Source of the DNA: Peptococcaceae bacterium
GTDB taxonomy: Bacteria > Bacillota > Peptococcia > Peptococcales > Peptococcaceae
NCBI GenBank assembly: GCA_017547685.1
Contig: JAFYPD010000001.1
Location: 1 to 32,246, forward strand
Reading direction: 5' to 3'
DNA: 32,246 bases
A model generated the notes under the pieces. It ran no database searches, was not told the DNA's origin, and worked only from the letters and a program-made list of their open reading frames with translations. Positions 15,055 to 23,159 of this stretch are shown piece after piece. Both the position numbers and the translations under genes were made by a program. Numbering within the stretch: position 1 is the first letter of the stretch; every line of letters starts with the position of its first letter.

Positions 15055-16182
15055 ATGGAGGCATATCGTCCAACATGGCTGGAAATTAATCTGGCAAACG
15101 TGGCGTATAACTGCAGAACTGCAAAGGCATTTACAGGAGAAAACACAAAGGTAGGCGCTGTTGTAAAGGCCAACGCTTACGGCCATGGTGCGGTGGAAGT
15201 CAGCAAAGCTTGTCTGGAAGCCGGAGCCGAATTTCTGATTGTGGCAACGATGGGGGAAGCGCCGGAACTGCGGGAGGCAGGGCTGGATGCGCCGATTCTG
15301 ATTTTAGGATGGACGCCGGAAGAAAACTTTGAACAGGCGATTCAATATGATGTACGGGTTGCACTCTATGATTTAGAAGCTGCAAAGAAACTGAATGCAA
15401 AGGCGTTGGAACTGGGCAAACGGGCATGGATCCATTTAAAAGTGGATACCGGGATGTCGAGGCTGGGTATGCAGGCCGATGAGACTGGGCTGACTATTGC
15501 GGAAGCCATTTTAAAAATGGACGGGATTCAGATTGAGGGGATATTCAGCCATTTTTCCAAGGCCGATGAGGCGGATAAAACCTATGCCAACCGGCAGCTG
15601 GAACGGTTCAACTGGTTTACGGAGGAGCTGCAGCGGCGCACTGGTGTGACCATTCCAATCCGTCATATGGGAGCAAGTGCAGGGGTCATTGATATGCCGG
15701 CAGGGCACTTTGATATGATTCGTCCGGGGATTATGCTGTACGGGTATCAGCCGTCCAGTGAAATGCATCATGTGGCAGATTTAAAACCGGTGCTGACCTG
15801 GAAAGCACGGTTTGGGCGTGTTGCAAAGCTTCCGGCAGGCCGGCTGATTGGCTATAACGGCACCTGTGAGCTGAAACGGGAAACGCTGGTTGCTACCATT
15901 CCAGTGGGCTATGCCGACGGCTATAACCGGCTGCTGGGCAACAGGGGCTATGTTATCTGCCAGGGCAAAAAACTGCCGATTATCGGGAAAATCTGTATGG
16001 ATTATTTTATGGTGGATGCATCTGCCCTGCCGGATTTGAAAGCAGGTGATGAAGTGATTCTGCTGGGCGAGGAACAGGGCGTTTCTATCACCGTGCCGGA
16101 GATGGCAGCTATGCGGAAAACCATTGAACATGAGGTTACCTGCGATATTTCGTTGCGTGTACCTCGTGTGTATATCAGATAA
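15055..16182 (+). CDS. alr: Alanine racemase
   Basis: Alr is the PLP enzyme that makes D-alanine for peptidoglycan. The 375-residue length is standard. The PLP lysine is Lys38 in VVKANAYGHG. The opposite catalytic tyrosine is Tyr267 in RLIGYNGT. HLKVDTGMSRLGM, IRPGIMLYG and TIPVGYADGYNR are family signatures, and CMDYFMVD is also present. It starts at ATG 15055 after AGGGGTG and lies six bases past nnr. A 45-base gap separates it from mazF. Placing alr downstream of glmM puts two wall-precursor steps under one promoter. Confidence 0.97.
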   Translation: MEAYRPTWLEINLANVAYNCRTAKAFTGENTKVGAVVKANAYGHGAVEVSKACLEAGAEFLIVATMGEAPELREAGLDAPILILGWTPEENFEQAIQYDVRVALYDLEAAKKLNAKALELGKRAWIHLKVDTGMSRLGMQADETGLTIAEAILKMDGIQIEGIFSHFSKADEADKTYANRQLERFNWFTEELQRRTGVTIPIRHMGASAGVIDMPAGHFDMIRPGIMLYGYQPSSEMHHVADLKPVLTWKARFGRVAKLPAGRLIGYNGTCELKRETLVATIPVGYADGYNRLLGNRGYVICQGKKLPIIGKICMDYFMVDASALPDLKAGDEVILLGEEQGVSITVPEMAAMRKTIEHEVTCDISLRVPRVYIR

Positions 16183-16227
16183 CCAAAATGTGCAATAAAA
16201 AACATAAGAGAATGTTGGAGAACCATT

Positions 16228-16680
16228 ATGATGAAAATAAGACGGGGCGATGTGTTTTTTGCTGATTTAGACCCGGTCATCGGGTCGGAACAAGGCGGCG
16301 TGCGGCCGGTATTGATTATCCAGAATGACATCGGGAATCAGTATAGCCCTACCACGATTGTGGCTGCCATTACCGGGCAGCTGAGCAAAGCAAAAATGCC
16401 GACCCATGTGGATCTGGGCGGTAAAGAAAACGGGCTGTCAAAAACCTCGGTGGTGCTGGTGGAGCAGGTGCGAACTATCGACAAGCACCGTTTAAAAGAA
16501 AAAATCTGCAGTGTGGACAAAGCCACCATGGAGCAGGTGGATGTTGCACTGGAAATCAGTATGGGATTGCGGTTCCCGTTTGCCAGAGAGGAGGAAAACA
16601 GTGACAGAGCAGAACGAAATCAGTCTGGACATGGCCGAACAGCAGAAAAAACAGATGAAACGGCTGGCAAAAGAGCTTAA
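16228..16680 (+). CDS. MazF/PemK-family mRNA interferase without visible antitoxin
   Basis: The MazF fold is clear: [31 protein letters not shown] with the conserved Arg26, TIVAAITG with Thr49, and [13 protein letters not shown]. In Bacillus the orthologue (NdoA/MazF) lies beside alr and cleaves mRNA at specific short motifs. Two things are odd. First, the usual antitoxin gene between alr and mazF is missing, since the 45-base gap holds no ORF. Second, the core fold ends near residue 118 but the frame runs to residue 150 with a polar tail (from about 16582), and its last 80 bases overlap the start of tex. The start is ATG 16228 with GGAG seven bases upstream. The core residues look intact, so the protein may be active or may use an unlinked antitoxin. 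Confidence 0.9.
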   Translation: MMKIRRGDVFFADLDPVIGSEQGGVRPVLIIQNDIGNQYSPTTIVAAITGQLSKAKMPTHVDLGGKENGLSKTSVVLVEQVRTIDKHRLKEKICSVDKATMEQVDVALEISMGLRFPFAREEENSDRAERNQSGHGRTAEKTDETAGKRA

Positions 16681-18823
16681 CTGGCCGCTGGGTAAAATTA
16701 CAAAAACAGTAGAACTGCTGGACGAAGGCAACACCATTCCCTTTATTGCCCGCTACCGCAAAGAGGTCACCGGTGAGATGGATGAGGTTGTACTGCGCCA
16801 GCTGGCAGAGCGGCTGCAGTATCTGCGCAGTCTGGACCAGCGCAAAGCAGAGGTACTGGCCAGTATCGAGGAGCAGGGAAAGCTGACGGAAGAACTGGAG
16901 AAAAAGATTGGCGCTGCTGAGATACTGCAGGAAGTGGAAGACCTCTATCTGCCGTACAGACAGAAGCGAAAAACAAGAGCCAGCGTGGCCCGGGAAAAAG
17001 GGCTGGAACCATTGGCTGCTGCAATCCTGGAAGGCATTTACAGCGGAACCGTACAGGAAGCTGCCAGAGGATACATAGATGAGACTGCAGGCGTTGTGAC
17101 AACAGAAGATGCATTGCAGGGTGCCATGGATATTATGGCAGAGATGCTGGCAGAGGATGCTGAACTGCGGAAAACAGTCCGTCAGATGGCATGGAAAGAC
17201 GGTGTAATGGTCACAAAGCTGCGCAAAACACTGGAGGCAGAAGAGACCACGCCTTATGAGATGTATTACGAGTACGAGGAAGCAGTGAAAAAAATTCCGC
17301 CGCATCGCATTCTGGCAGTGAATCGCGGGGAGAAGGATGAAGTGCTGTCGGTCAAAATCGGGCAGCCGGAGACTGCAGTGCTGTGTGCCATTGCAGACCG
17401 GTACAGCCGAAAACGGCCTGCCGATGGTCAGGCGATATTTGACGAAGCGGCAAAGGACAGCTGGAAGCGTCTCATCAGCCCTGCCGTTGAACGGGAGATT
17501 CGCAGTGAATTAACCGCGCAGGGAGAGGCACAGGCCATCAAAGTATTCTCGGCCAATCTGCACAGCCTGCTGCTGCAGGCCCCTGTGAAAGGTCACACGG
17601 TGCTGGGTGTTGACCCCGGGTTCCGTACCGGCTGCAAGCTGGCTGTGGTGGATGATACCGGCAAAGTGCTGGAAGTGGGTGTGATGTATCCCCATCCGCC
17701 GCAGAAAAAGTATAAAGAAGCTATGGACCTGATGAAGCAGATGATTACCCGCTGGAATGCGGATATCATCGCCATTGGCAACGGTACTGCCTCCCGCGAG
17801 TCGGAAGCGCTGGCCGCCGATGTGATTCGCCTGTGTCCGCAAGTACAGTATATTATTGTATCGGAAGCTGGTGCATCCGTTTATTCGGCATCGCCGTTGG
17901 CGAAAGAAGAGTTTCCGGAGTATGACTTATCGCTTCGCAGTGCAGTGTCCATTGCGCGCCGTCTGCAGGACCCGCTGGCCGAACTGGTGAAAATCGAGCC
18001 GAAAGCCGTTGGCGTGGGTCAGTATCAGCATGATGTGACGCCGAAAAAACTGGAGGAAGCGCTGCGTGCTGTGGTGGAAGACTGTGTAAACGGGGTTGGT
18101 GTGGAAGTAAATACCGCATCCAGTGCGCTGCTGCAATATGTGGCCGGGTTGACCCGTTCTACTGCTGATGGCATTTTGAAGCTGCGCAACGAACAGGGCA
18201 AGCTGACTAGCCGCAAACAGCTCTTAAAAGTGCCGCGGTTAGGACCGAAAGCTTATGAACAGTGCGCAGGCTTTATCCGCATTGCAGACGGTGATAATCC
18301 GCTGGACAACACACCGGTGCATCCGGAATCTTACGGTGCGGCAGAGGCTTTATTACAACAGCTGGGCTTTGACAAAAAAGATTTAGCGACGGATAAATTG
18401 CCGGTTATTCGTGAAAAACTGCAGCAGGTGCAGGTGAGACAGATGGCGCAGCAGCTGGGTATCGGCGAGCCGACCCTGCGTGATATTATTGCCGCGCTGC
18501 AGAAACCGGGCCGCGACCCTCGTGAAGACCTGGAGCCGCCGCTGCTGCGAAGCGATGTGCTCTCCATGGAGGATTTAAAACCCGGCATGAAACTGATGGG
18601 TACCGTGCGTAACGTGGTTGATTTCGGTGCCTTTGTGGATATCGGTGTAAAACAGGATGGTCTGATTCACATCTCCCAGTTTGGCAGCCGGTTTATCAAA
18701 CATCCGATGGAAGCGGTGTCGGTTGGAGATATTATACAAGTAAAAGTGCTGGATGTGGATTTGCGCAGAGGACGCATTGCACTGACCAGAAAATTAGACG
18801 AAAAGACAGGAGAACAGAAATGA
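16601..18823 (+). CDS. tex: Tex family RNA-binding transcriptional accessory protein
   Basis: Tex is a cytosolic nucleic-acid-binding protein. The 740-residue product has the Tex N-terminal helical domain with [20 protein letters not shown], then a YqgF/RNase-H-like domain starting [19 protein letters not shown]. Helix-hairpin-helix repeats follow ([46 protein letters not shown]). A C-terminal S1 domain at about 650-730 reads [27 protein letters not shown] chose GTG 16601 because AGGAGG lies six bases upstream. ATG 16631 and ATG 16655 lack ribosome sites but would fit the family N-terminus. The gene starts inside the mazF tail and overlaps the next gene by ATGA. Confidence 0.94.
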   Translation: MTEQNEISLDMAEQQKKQMKRLAKELNWPLGKITKTVELLDEGNTIPFIARYRKEVTGEMDEVVLRQLAERLQYLRSLDQRKAEVLASIEEQGKLTEELEKKIGAAEILQEVEDLYLPYRQKRKTRASVAREKGLEPLAAAILEGIYSGTVQEAARGYIDETAGVVTTEDALQGAMDIMAEMLAEDAELRKTVRQMAWKDGVMVTKLRKTLEAEETTPYEMYYEYEEAVKKIPPHRILAVNRGEKDEVLSVKIGQPETAVLCAIADRYSRKRPADGQAIFDEAAKDSWKRLISPAVEREIRSELTAQGEAQAIKVFSANLHSLLLQAPVKGHTVLGVDPGFRTGCKLAVVDDTGKVLEVGVMYPHPPQKKYKEAMDLMKQMITRWNADIIAIGNGTASRESEALAADVIRLCPQVQYIIVSEAGASVYSASPLAKEEFPEYDLSLRSAVSIARRLQDPLAELVKIEPKAVGVGQYQHDVTPKKLEEALRAVVEDCVNGVGVEVNTASSALLQYVAGLTRSTADGILKLRNEQGKLTSRKQLLKVPRLGPKAYEQCAGFIRIADGDNPLDNTPVHPESYGAAEALLQQLGFDKKDLATDKLPVIREKLQQVQVRQMAQQLGIGEPTLRDIIAALQKPGRDPREDLEPPLLRSDVLSMEDLKPGMKLMGTVRNVVDFGAFVDIGVKQDGLIHISQFGSRFIKHPMEAVSVGDIIQVKVLDVDLRRGRIALTRKLDEKTGEQK

Positions 18824-19950
18824 TTGCATTAATCAACGGCAAGTTATATACCATCACAGATGGCATCATCGAGCGTGGTACCGTTCTGCTGGAGGGAAAT
18901 AAAATTGCGGCAGTGGGTGCTGATGTACAGGTTCCGGCCGACGCGCAGATTATTGATGTGGAAGGCCGCATTATAACACCGGGCTTTATTGATGCCCACA
19001 CCCATATCGGTATTGATGAGGAAATCCATCAGCCAATCGGCGATGACTGCAACGAAATGACAGAGCCAAACACCGCAGAACTGCGGGCGATGGATGCCAT
19101 CAACTATCGTGACCTGAGTTTTCAGGACGCGGTGAAAGCCGGTATCACCACTGTTATGATTACGCCGGGAAGCGCCAACGTATTCGGAGGTTTAATCACT
19201 GTCATGAAAACGTACGGCAAAACCTACAAAGACATGTTAATCGACGGGGAAGCCGGGCTGAAAATGGCCTTTGGCGAAAATCCGAAACGGGTTTACGGTG
19301 AAAAAGATAAAACCCCGTCCACCCGCATGGCGACTATGGCAATCGCCCGTCAGGGATTTTATGAAGCAAAAGAATATCTGAAAAAAAGCGAGGAAGACAG
19401 AGAATTCAGCCTGCAGACCGAACATATTGCAAAAGCGCTGGACGGCGGCATTCCGGTTCGTGCCCATGCCCACCGTGCCGATGATATCATGACAGCCATC
19501 CGTCTGCGTGATGAGTTTAACCTGAATCTGGTTGTGGAGCATTGCACCGACGGACATCTGATTGTGGATGAACTGAAAGAAGCCGGTGTTGCCGTTACCG
19601 TAGGCCCGAGCCTGAGCAACCGCGCCAAAGTGGAAATGGAAAACGTCACTTTCCGCACTCCAGGCGTGCTGGCCAGTGCAGGCATTGATGTGGCTATCAT
19701 CACCGACGCCCCGTGCACCCCGATTCAGTATCTGCCAATCTGTGCCGGTATGGCTATGCGCGAAGGCATGACAGAGGAAGATGCGTTCAAAGCATTGACC
19801 ATCACACCGGCAAAAATTCTGAACGTGGATGACCGCCTGGGCAGCCTGACCGCAGGCAAAGATGCCGACATCGTGGTGTGGGAGAACTATCCGCTGGAGA
19901 TTATGGGGCGGGCAAATATGGTGTTTGTAAACGGTACGCAGGTTGTGTGA
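18820..19950 (+). CDS. Metal-dependent amidohydrolase, imidazolonepropionase-like
   Basis: The 376-residue protein belongs to the amidohydrolase superfamily. The metal ligands are visible: H60-x-H62 in DAHTHIG, H216 and H218 in VRAHAHRA, H241 in VVEHCTDGH and D296 in IITDAPCTP. The C-terminal strand domain has LTAGKDADIVVWE, as in HutI and dihydroorotase relatives. No carboxylated Lys is obvious. Closest in feel are Clostridial amidohydrolases annotated as imidazolonepropionase-like. The substrate cannot be read from the sequence, and no histidine-degradation gene is nearby. It is the last gene of the cdaA run, its ATG overlapping the tex stop. The stop codon lies in the left edge of a 124-bp palindrome. 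Confidence 0.88.
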   Translation: MIALINGKLYTITDGIIERGTVLLEGNKIAAVGADVQVPADAQIIDVEGRIITPGFIDAHTHIGIDEEIHQPIGDDCNEMTEPNTAELRAMDAINYRDLSFQDAVKAGITTVMITPGSANVFGGLITVMKTYGKTYKDMLIDGEAGLKMAFGENPKRVYGEKDKTPSTRMATMAIARQGFYEAKEYLKKSEEDREFSLQTEHIAKALDGGIPVRAHAHRADDIMTAIRLRDEFNLNLVVEHCTDGHLIVDELKEAGVAVTVGPSLSNRAKVEMENVTFRTPGVLASAGIDVAIITDAPCTPIQYLPICAGMAMREGMTEEDAFKALTITPAKILNVDDRLGSLTAGKDADIVVWENYPLEIMGRANMVFVNGTQVV

Positions 19951-20069
19951 CTTGTGAAATTTGCGTAAGAATGTGTTGTTTTTGATTTTTCTCGCCTTGC
20001 GTACGATAGGTACGCGTCGCTCGAAAAATTAAAAGCCGCCTTGCCTTACACAAATTTCACTACGTCACA
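19946..20069. repeat. 124-bp imperfect palindrome after the amidohydrolase
   Basis: Left arm TGTGACTTGTGAAATTTG (from 19946) and the inverse of the right arm, TGTGACGTAGTGAAATTTG (ending at 20069), match with one indel. The arms continue through GTAAG, a TTTT-rich block with ATTTTTC, and GCGTAC (19999-20004)/GTACGC (20010-20015) around a GATAG loop. The whole element is one long stem of about 59 bases per arm. It overlaps the stop codon (TGA at 19948-19950) and stands before a separate normal terminator, so it is not itself a simple terminator. A MITE/REP-like origin or a structured RNA are the alternatives. Confidence 0.8.
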
Positions 20070-20094
20070 AAAAAGAATATATAAGAAAAAAGAA

Positions 20095-20131
20095 ATCCGC
20101 ACAGTTTCGAATGGCTGTGCGGATATTTTTT
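20095..20131 (+). terminator. Terminator of the cdaA-amidohydrolase run
   Basis: ATCCGCACAG (20095-20104) and CTGTGCGGAT (20115-20124) form a perfect 10-bp stem with a 10-base loop, followed by ATTTTTT. An A-rich run on the left makes it potentially bidirectional. Confidence 0.92.
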
Positions 20132-20183
20132 ATGCATTTTTTATCAGAATGTTCAAGATTTGGTTAAAAGGAACGACAAATCA

Positions 20184-20211
20184 TTGAAATGATACGACGA
20201 CATGTTATACT
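20184..20211 (+). promoter_or_regulatory. Promoter of the 53-residue protein gene
   Basis: TTGAAA (20184-20189), a 16-bp spacer and TATACT (20206-20211), 44 bases before the small gene. Confidence 0.7.
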
Positions 20212-20254
20212 ATGTCTAGTCATTCTTATTCTTTTATGGTGAAGGAGGCGTGTT

Positions 20255-20416
20255 ATGAGACCGAACAAGGACAAGTTATTATTTGAGTTATCGTATTTCA
20301 ACACATCGGCGTTATTCGCGCTGCGTGAGAAGATAGCACCGCTGATATATAATGAGGTGGCAGAACAGATCTGGGAAAAGGCTGTGATGCACACTAGCCG
20401 CGGACTGCGTAAATAA
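20255..20416 (+). CDS. Small protein of unknown function (53 residues)
   Basis: The ORF begins at ATG 20255 with GAAGGAGG seven bases upstream and stops at TAA 20414-20416. The product starts MRPNKDKLLFELSYFNTS and is basic and probably helical, with an amphipathic middle (ALREKIAPLIYNEVAEQIW) and a basic end (TSRGLRK). I see no signal peptide, membrane segment or known motif. It has its own promoter (20184-20211) and terminator (20425-20476) and stands after another terminator. It is thus a complete monocistronic gene rather than a chance ORF. I do not recognise the family. Possible roles, all speculative, are a small regulator or a membrane-surface-binding peptide. Confidence 0.7.
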   Translation: MRPNKDKLLFELSYFNTSALFALREKIAPLIYNEVAEQIWEKAVMHTSRGLRK

Positions 20417-20424
20417 GGATATGA

Positions 20425-20476
20425 CAATCAAAAAGCATTGTGACGGATACAAATCCGCCGCAGTGCTTTTTGATTG
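20425..20476 (+). terminator. Terminator of the small-protein gene
   Basis: CAATCAAAAAGCA (from 20425) pairs perfectly with TGCTTTTTGATTG (to 20476), enclosing an inner CGGAT-ACAA-ATCCG hairpin. The T run is within the descending arm. Confidence 0.85.
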
Positions 20477-20482
20477 GTTAAA

Positions 20483-20602
20483 ATGGATTTTAAAGCAGCT
20501 GCGGCGCGTTCTTTTCGTGCAGCTAGCTTTGTTGATTTTGTAAAGAGCGAGTTTAACGCCCGAATGAGACAACGGGAAGGAAAAAAGAAAGCCGCTGAAT
20601 GA
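20483..20602 (+). CDS. Doubtful 39-residue ORF
   Basis: ATG 20483 to TGA 20600-20602 encodes an Ala/Lys/Arg-rich peptide (MDFKAAAARSFRAASF... ending KKKAAE) with protein-like composition. There is no ribosome site and no promoter. The ORF starts six bases after one terminator and its end overlaps another. It may be a chance ORF or a remnant; I list it only because nothing else explains 20477-20582. Confidence 0.2.
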   Translation: MDFKAAAARSFRAASFVDFVKSEFNARMRQREGKKKAAE

Positions 20603-20625
20603 AACCAGCAGCTTTCTTTTTATTT
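20582..20625. terminator. Bidirectional terminator next to the symporter gene
   Basis: AAAGAAAGC-C-GCTG and CAGC-A-GCTTTCTTT form a near-perfect stem around an eight-base loop, with a T run on the right and an A run on the left. It ends the leftward symporter gene (stop at 20650) and any rightward transcript. Confidence 0.9.
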
Positions 20626-20649
20626 TTATATTGGATGGTGTACAGTCTA

Positions 20650-22029
20650 TTATTTCCCGATTCTGGAGAAGTAGTTTTTTGTTGCTTTCACAACAACACC
20701 GCTCAGCCCTACGATACCAATCAAGTTTGGAATGGCCATCAGGCCGTTGCTTGTGTCGGAAATCCCCCAGATTAAATCCAGGTTGCCGGAGCCGCTTGCA
20801 CAGCCGATGAATACTACAACGATGTACAGAACACGATATGCTGTAACAGCAGTTTTGTTTTTGTTGGATAAGTATTCAATAGCCTTTTCACCATAGTAAG
20901 CCCAGCCCAGAATGGTGGAAGTAGCGAACAGTACAGTCCCCAGAGTTACGCACAAACCGCCTACACCTGGAATTACACGGTTGTATGCAGCGATACTCAG
21001 AGCAGAACCGGACAGACCGGTATCCAGAGCGCCGCTTGTCATGATAACCATTGCAGTACAGGTACAGATGATGATGGTGGTGAAGAATACTTCGAACATA
21101 CCCCACAGACCCTGTTCTACAGGTTCTTTTGTGGAGGAGGAAGCGTGTGCGATCGGTGCACTACCTAAACCGGCTTCGTTGGAGTATACACCGCGGGCAA
21201 AACCATAACGCATAGCCATCATGATACTATAACCAGCAGCACCGCCGGCAGCGGACTGGAAGCTGAATGCTTCACTGATAATGGTTGCAAATGCGTCAGG
21301 GATTGCAGGTGCATTTAATACCAGCGCAACAATTGCAACTACAACATAGAATACAGCCATAAATGGAACCAGTTTTTCAGTGATGGTAGCAATACGACGG
21401 ATACCGCCCAGAATGATGGCACCAACCAGAACAGTTAATACAACACCGGTAATCAGAGGATTGATGCCCAGTGTGGACTCCAGAGCCATGGAAATAGAGT
21501 TCCCCTGCGTTGCGTTACCGGTACCCAGGCAGGCAATTGCTACGAAGAATGCGAAAATCATAGCCAGCCATTTCATGCCTAAACCGTTTTGAATGTAGTA
21601 CATAGGACCGCCGGCCCACTGACCCTGGTCATTTTTTTCACGGTAGGTTAAGGATAACACGATTTCGGAGTATTTGGTTACCATACCCAGCAGCGCACTG
21701 ACCCACATCCAGAAGATAGCACCAGGACCACCGGATACCAGCGCAGTTGCTACCCCTGTGATGGAACCGGTACCGATGGTACCAGCCATAGCGGTTGCTA
21801 CCGCCTGGAACGGGCTAACGCCGGATTCGTCAGCAGTACGCTGTTTACCGGAGAATAAGCCGCCAATTGTATGTTTCATTGCGTAACCGAATTTGGTAAA
21901 CTGTGGAAAGCCCATACGGATGGAAAGCAGTAAACCGGTACCAATCAGCAGTGTCAGCATGATTGGCCCCCATACAACGTTGCTGATTGCACCGTTGATA
22001 GATTGAATAGTACTTAAAATTCCTGACAT
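20650..22029 (-). CDS. Sodium:alanine/glycine symporter, AGCS family
   Basis: The 459-residue integral membrane protein imports alanine or glycine with Na+. It has about ten or eleven hydrophobic segments and the AGCS signatures: GTGLLLSIRMGFPQF near the N-terminus, AMAGTIGTGSITGVATAL, GPGAIFWMWVSALLGM and SNEAGLGSAPIAHA. It ends LSGVVVKATKNYFSRIGK. AGGAGG lies eight bases before ATG 22029; a farther upstream in-frame ATG (22086) would precede this ribosome site and is rejected. It is a single gene with its own terminator. A perfect 10-bp inverted repeat at 22101-22125 upstream suggests repressor or activator control. Alanine supply could feed the alanine racemase encoded earlier in the window, which is inference. 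Confidence 0.95.
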   Translation of the reverse strand: MSGILSTIQSINGAISNVVWGPIMLTLLIGTGLLLSIRMGFPQFTKFGYAMKHTIGGLFSGKQRTADESGVSPFQAVATAMAGTIGTGSITGVATALVSGGPGAIFWMWVSALLGMVTKYSEIVLSLTYREKNDQGQWAGGPMYYIQNGLGMKWLAMIFAFFVAIACLGTGNATQGNSISMALESTLGINPLITGVVLTVLVGAIILGGIRRIATITEKLVPFMAVFYVVVAIVALVLNAPAIPDAFATIISEAFSFQSAAGGAAGYSIMMAMRYGFARGVYSNEAGLGSAPIAHASSSTKEPVEQGLWGMFEVFFTTIIICTCTAMVIMTSGALDTGLSGSALSIAAYNRVIPGVGGLCVTLGTVLFATSTILGWAYYGEKAIEYLSNKNKTAVTAYRVLYIVVVFIGCASGSGNLDLIWGISDTSNGLMAIPNLIGIVGLSGVVVKATKNYFSRIGK

Positions 22030-22100
22030 ATAATGTCCTCCTGAAAAATAAAATTTATGCTGAAACATGGTGTCAATATGTAACATATATTATTACAAAA

Positions 22101-22125
22101 TTATGATTTGCGTCACAAATCATAA
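22101..22125. promoter_or_regulatory. Candidate operator of the symporter gene
   Basis: TTATGATTTG (22101-22110) and CAAATCATAA (22116-22125) are perfect inverted copies separated by CGTCA. On the minus strand the dyad contains TTGTGA followed 17 bases later by TAATAA, so it would cover the -35 of a symporter promoter. Confidence 0.6.
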
Positions 22126-22201
22126 CCATGCGGGTTTATTATAATACAAAATAAGAAGCTTGAATAGCTTTTTTTGAATGAAAAAATGAAGGAGAATTTA
22201 T

Positions 22202-22273
22202 GTGAGCTATGGTGGACTATGTGCTGCTCTTCACAGAATGTATAAAATACAAAGAATTATTCATTTAATATGA
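22202..22273 (+). CDS. Possible 23-residue peptide
   Basis: GTG 22202 follows GAAGGAG with a seven-base spacing and opens a frame of 23 codons ending at TGA 22271-22273. The peptide (SYGGLCAALHRMYKIQRIIHLI after the start) is basic and moderately hydrophobic. A TATAAT at 22140-22145 could be its -10. An ATG overlaps the GTG but is followed at once by TGA. It could be a leader or small toxin-like peptide, or chance; evidence is thin. The rest of 22126-22530 shows no gene. Confidence 0.25.
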   Translation: MSYGGLCAALHRMYKIQRIIHLI

Positions 22274-22397
22274 ATAAAGTAACTTAGTTGTGTATAATGA
22301 ATGAATAAAATGTTTTATCTATTTATTTTGAACAAGAAATTGCTTGGAGGCTCACAATAATTAACTTACAAAAAAAGGTAAAGAGTATTTAGTCTAT

Positions 22398-22444
22398 AGA
22401 CATATGTCTTTTATAAAAGGAATGATGCAGACAAGTGTCTTTTA
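22398..22444. repeat. Two related dyad repeats 31 bp apart
   Basis: AGACATATGTCTTTTA (22398-22413) and AGACAAGTGTCTTTTA (22429-22444) match at 14 of 16 positions. The AGACATATGTCT core is a perfect 12-bp palindrome in the first copy and nearly so in the second. The spacing of three helical turns suits cooperative protein binding, but no gene starts nearby on the plus strand. Confidence 0.45.
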
Positions 22445-22530
22445 CTAATGGAATTTTGAGAACGCCGGAACAATGAATGATGCATCAAAAAGAGGGAAAA
22501 TGATACACATATATTGAAAAAACATATAAA

Positions 22531-22564
22531 TCGCCTGTATGAAAGGTACCTTTCATACAGGCGA
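22531..22564 (-). terminator. Terminator of topB-queH (perfect 34-base palindrome)
   Basis: TCGCCTGTATGAAAGGT and its exact inverse fill 22531-22564. On the minus strand the hairpin is followed by an A/T stretch with TTTTTT. It lies 20 bases past the queH stop. Confidence 0.75.
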
Positions 22565-22583
22565 AGCAACTGCAGGGACTGCT

Positions 22584-23159
22584 TTATGGCATTATGAGAT
22601 TTTGCATTCGTTCTTTTTCTTTTTTCAGTTGTTTATAGCGATAGCGTTCTTCTTCGCTGAAAATACAGCCGCAGTATTTCTGCATGTATAGGTTCAGCTC
22701 ACGGGCTTTGTCCTGCCCCTGTTTAAAGCCGACGCGGAAATCGCGATACAGAAACGGTACGCCGTATTTCTGGGCGGCTGCTTCTCCGGCTGCAATGAGA
22801 GCCTCGTGTTTCTGATACGGACTTACCAGCAGCGTGGTACTGAACGAATCAAAGCTGTGTTCGGCTGCATAGCGTGCTGTCTGCTCCAGCCGCACCTGAT
22901 AGCAGTAGAAACAGCGGTGCCCTAAATCATCGATGACAGCTTTTACAAAATCACGCAGACCGTAGGTGTTGTCCACGATTAATTTTAAATCTATGGATCT
23001 GGCGTATTCCTCCAGTGTGGTCTTACGGCTGCGGTACTCGGTATAAGGATGGATATTCGGGTTAAACCAGTAGGAAACCGGTTCGATGCCTTCCTGACGC
23101 AGGCTGTCCACACAGTAGATAGAACAGGGTGCGCAGCAGGTGTGCAGCAGTGTATTCAT
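22584..23159 (-). CDS. queH: Epoxyqueuosine reductase QueH
   Basis: QueH carries out the last step of queuosine synthesis on tRNA, reducing epoxyqueuosine. The 191-residue protein has the DUF208 cysteine pattern: HTCCAPCS with C8, C9 and C12; HRCFYCY with C83 and C86; and KYCGCIFSEEERY near the C-terminus. These cysteines bind the iron-sulfur and metal centre. FNPNIHPYTEYRSRK and TTLLVSPYQKHE are also family strings. The ATG overlaps the topB stop (ATGA), so the two genes form one leftward operon. No other queuosine gene is in the window. Confidence 0.95.
   Translation of the reverse strand: MNTLLHTCCAPCSIYCVDSLRQEGIEPVSYWFNPNIHPYTEYRSRKTTLEEYARSIDLKLIVDNTYGLRDFVKAVIDDLGHRCFYCYQVRLEQTARYAAEHSFDSFSTTLLVSPYQKHEALIAAGEAAAQKYGVPFLYRDFRVGFKQGQDKARELNLYMQKYCGCIFSEEERYRYKQLKKEKERMQNLIMP

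Noticed and set aside
20417..20602. Small genes at 20255 and 20483 as one broken gene
   Set aside because: They share a frame, but two stops and a full terminator lie between them and the first is complete on its own.
22041..22076. TTGACA-17-TTTTAT as the symporter promoter
   Set aside because: The -35 is perfect, but the transcript would begin within the ribosome site, so it could not support normal initiation.
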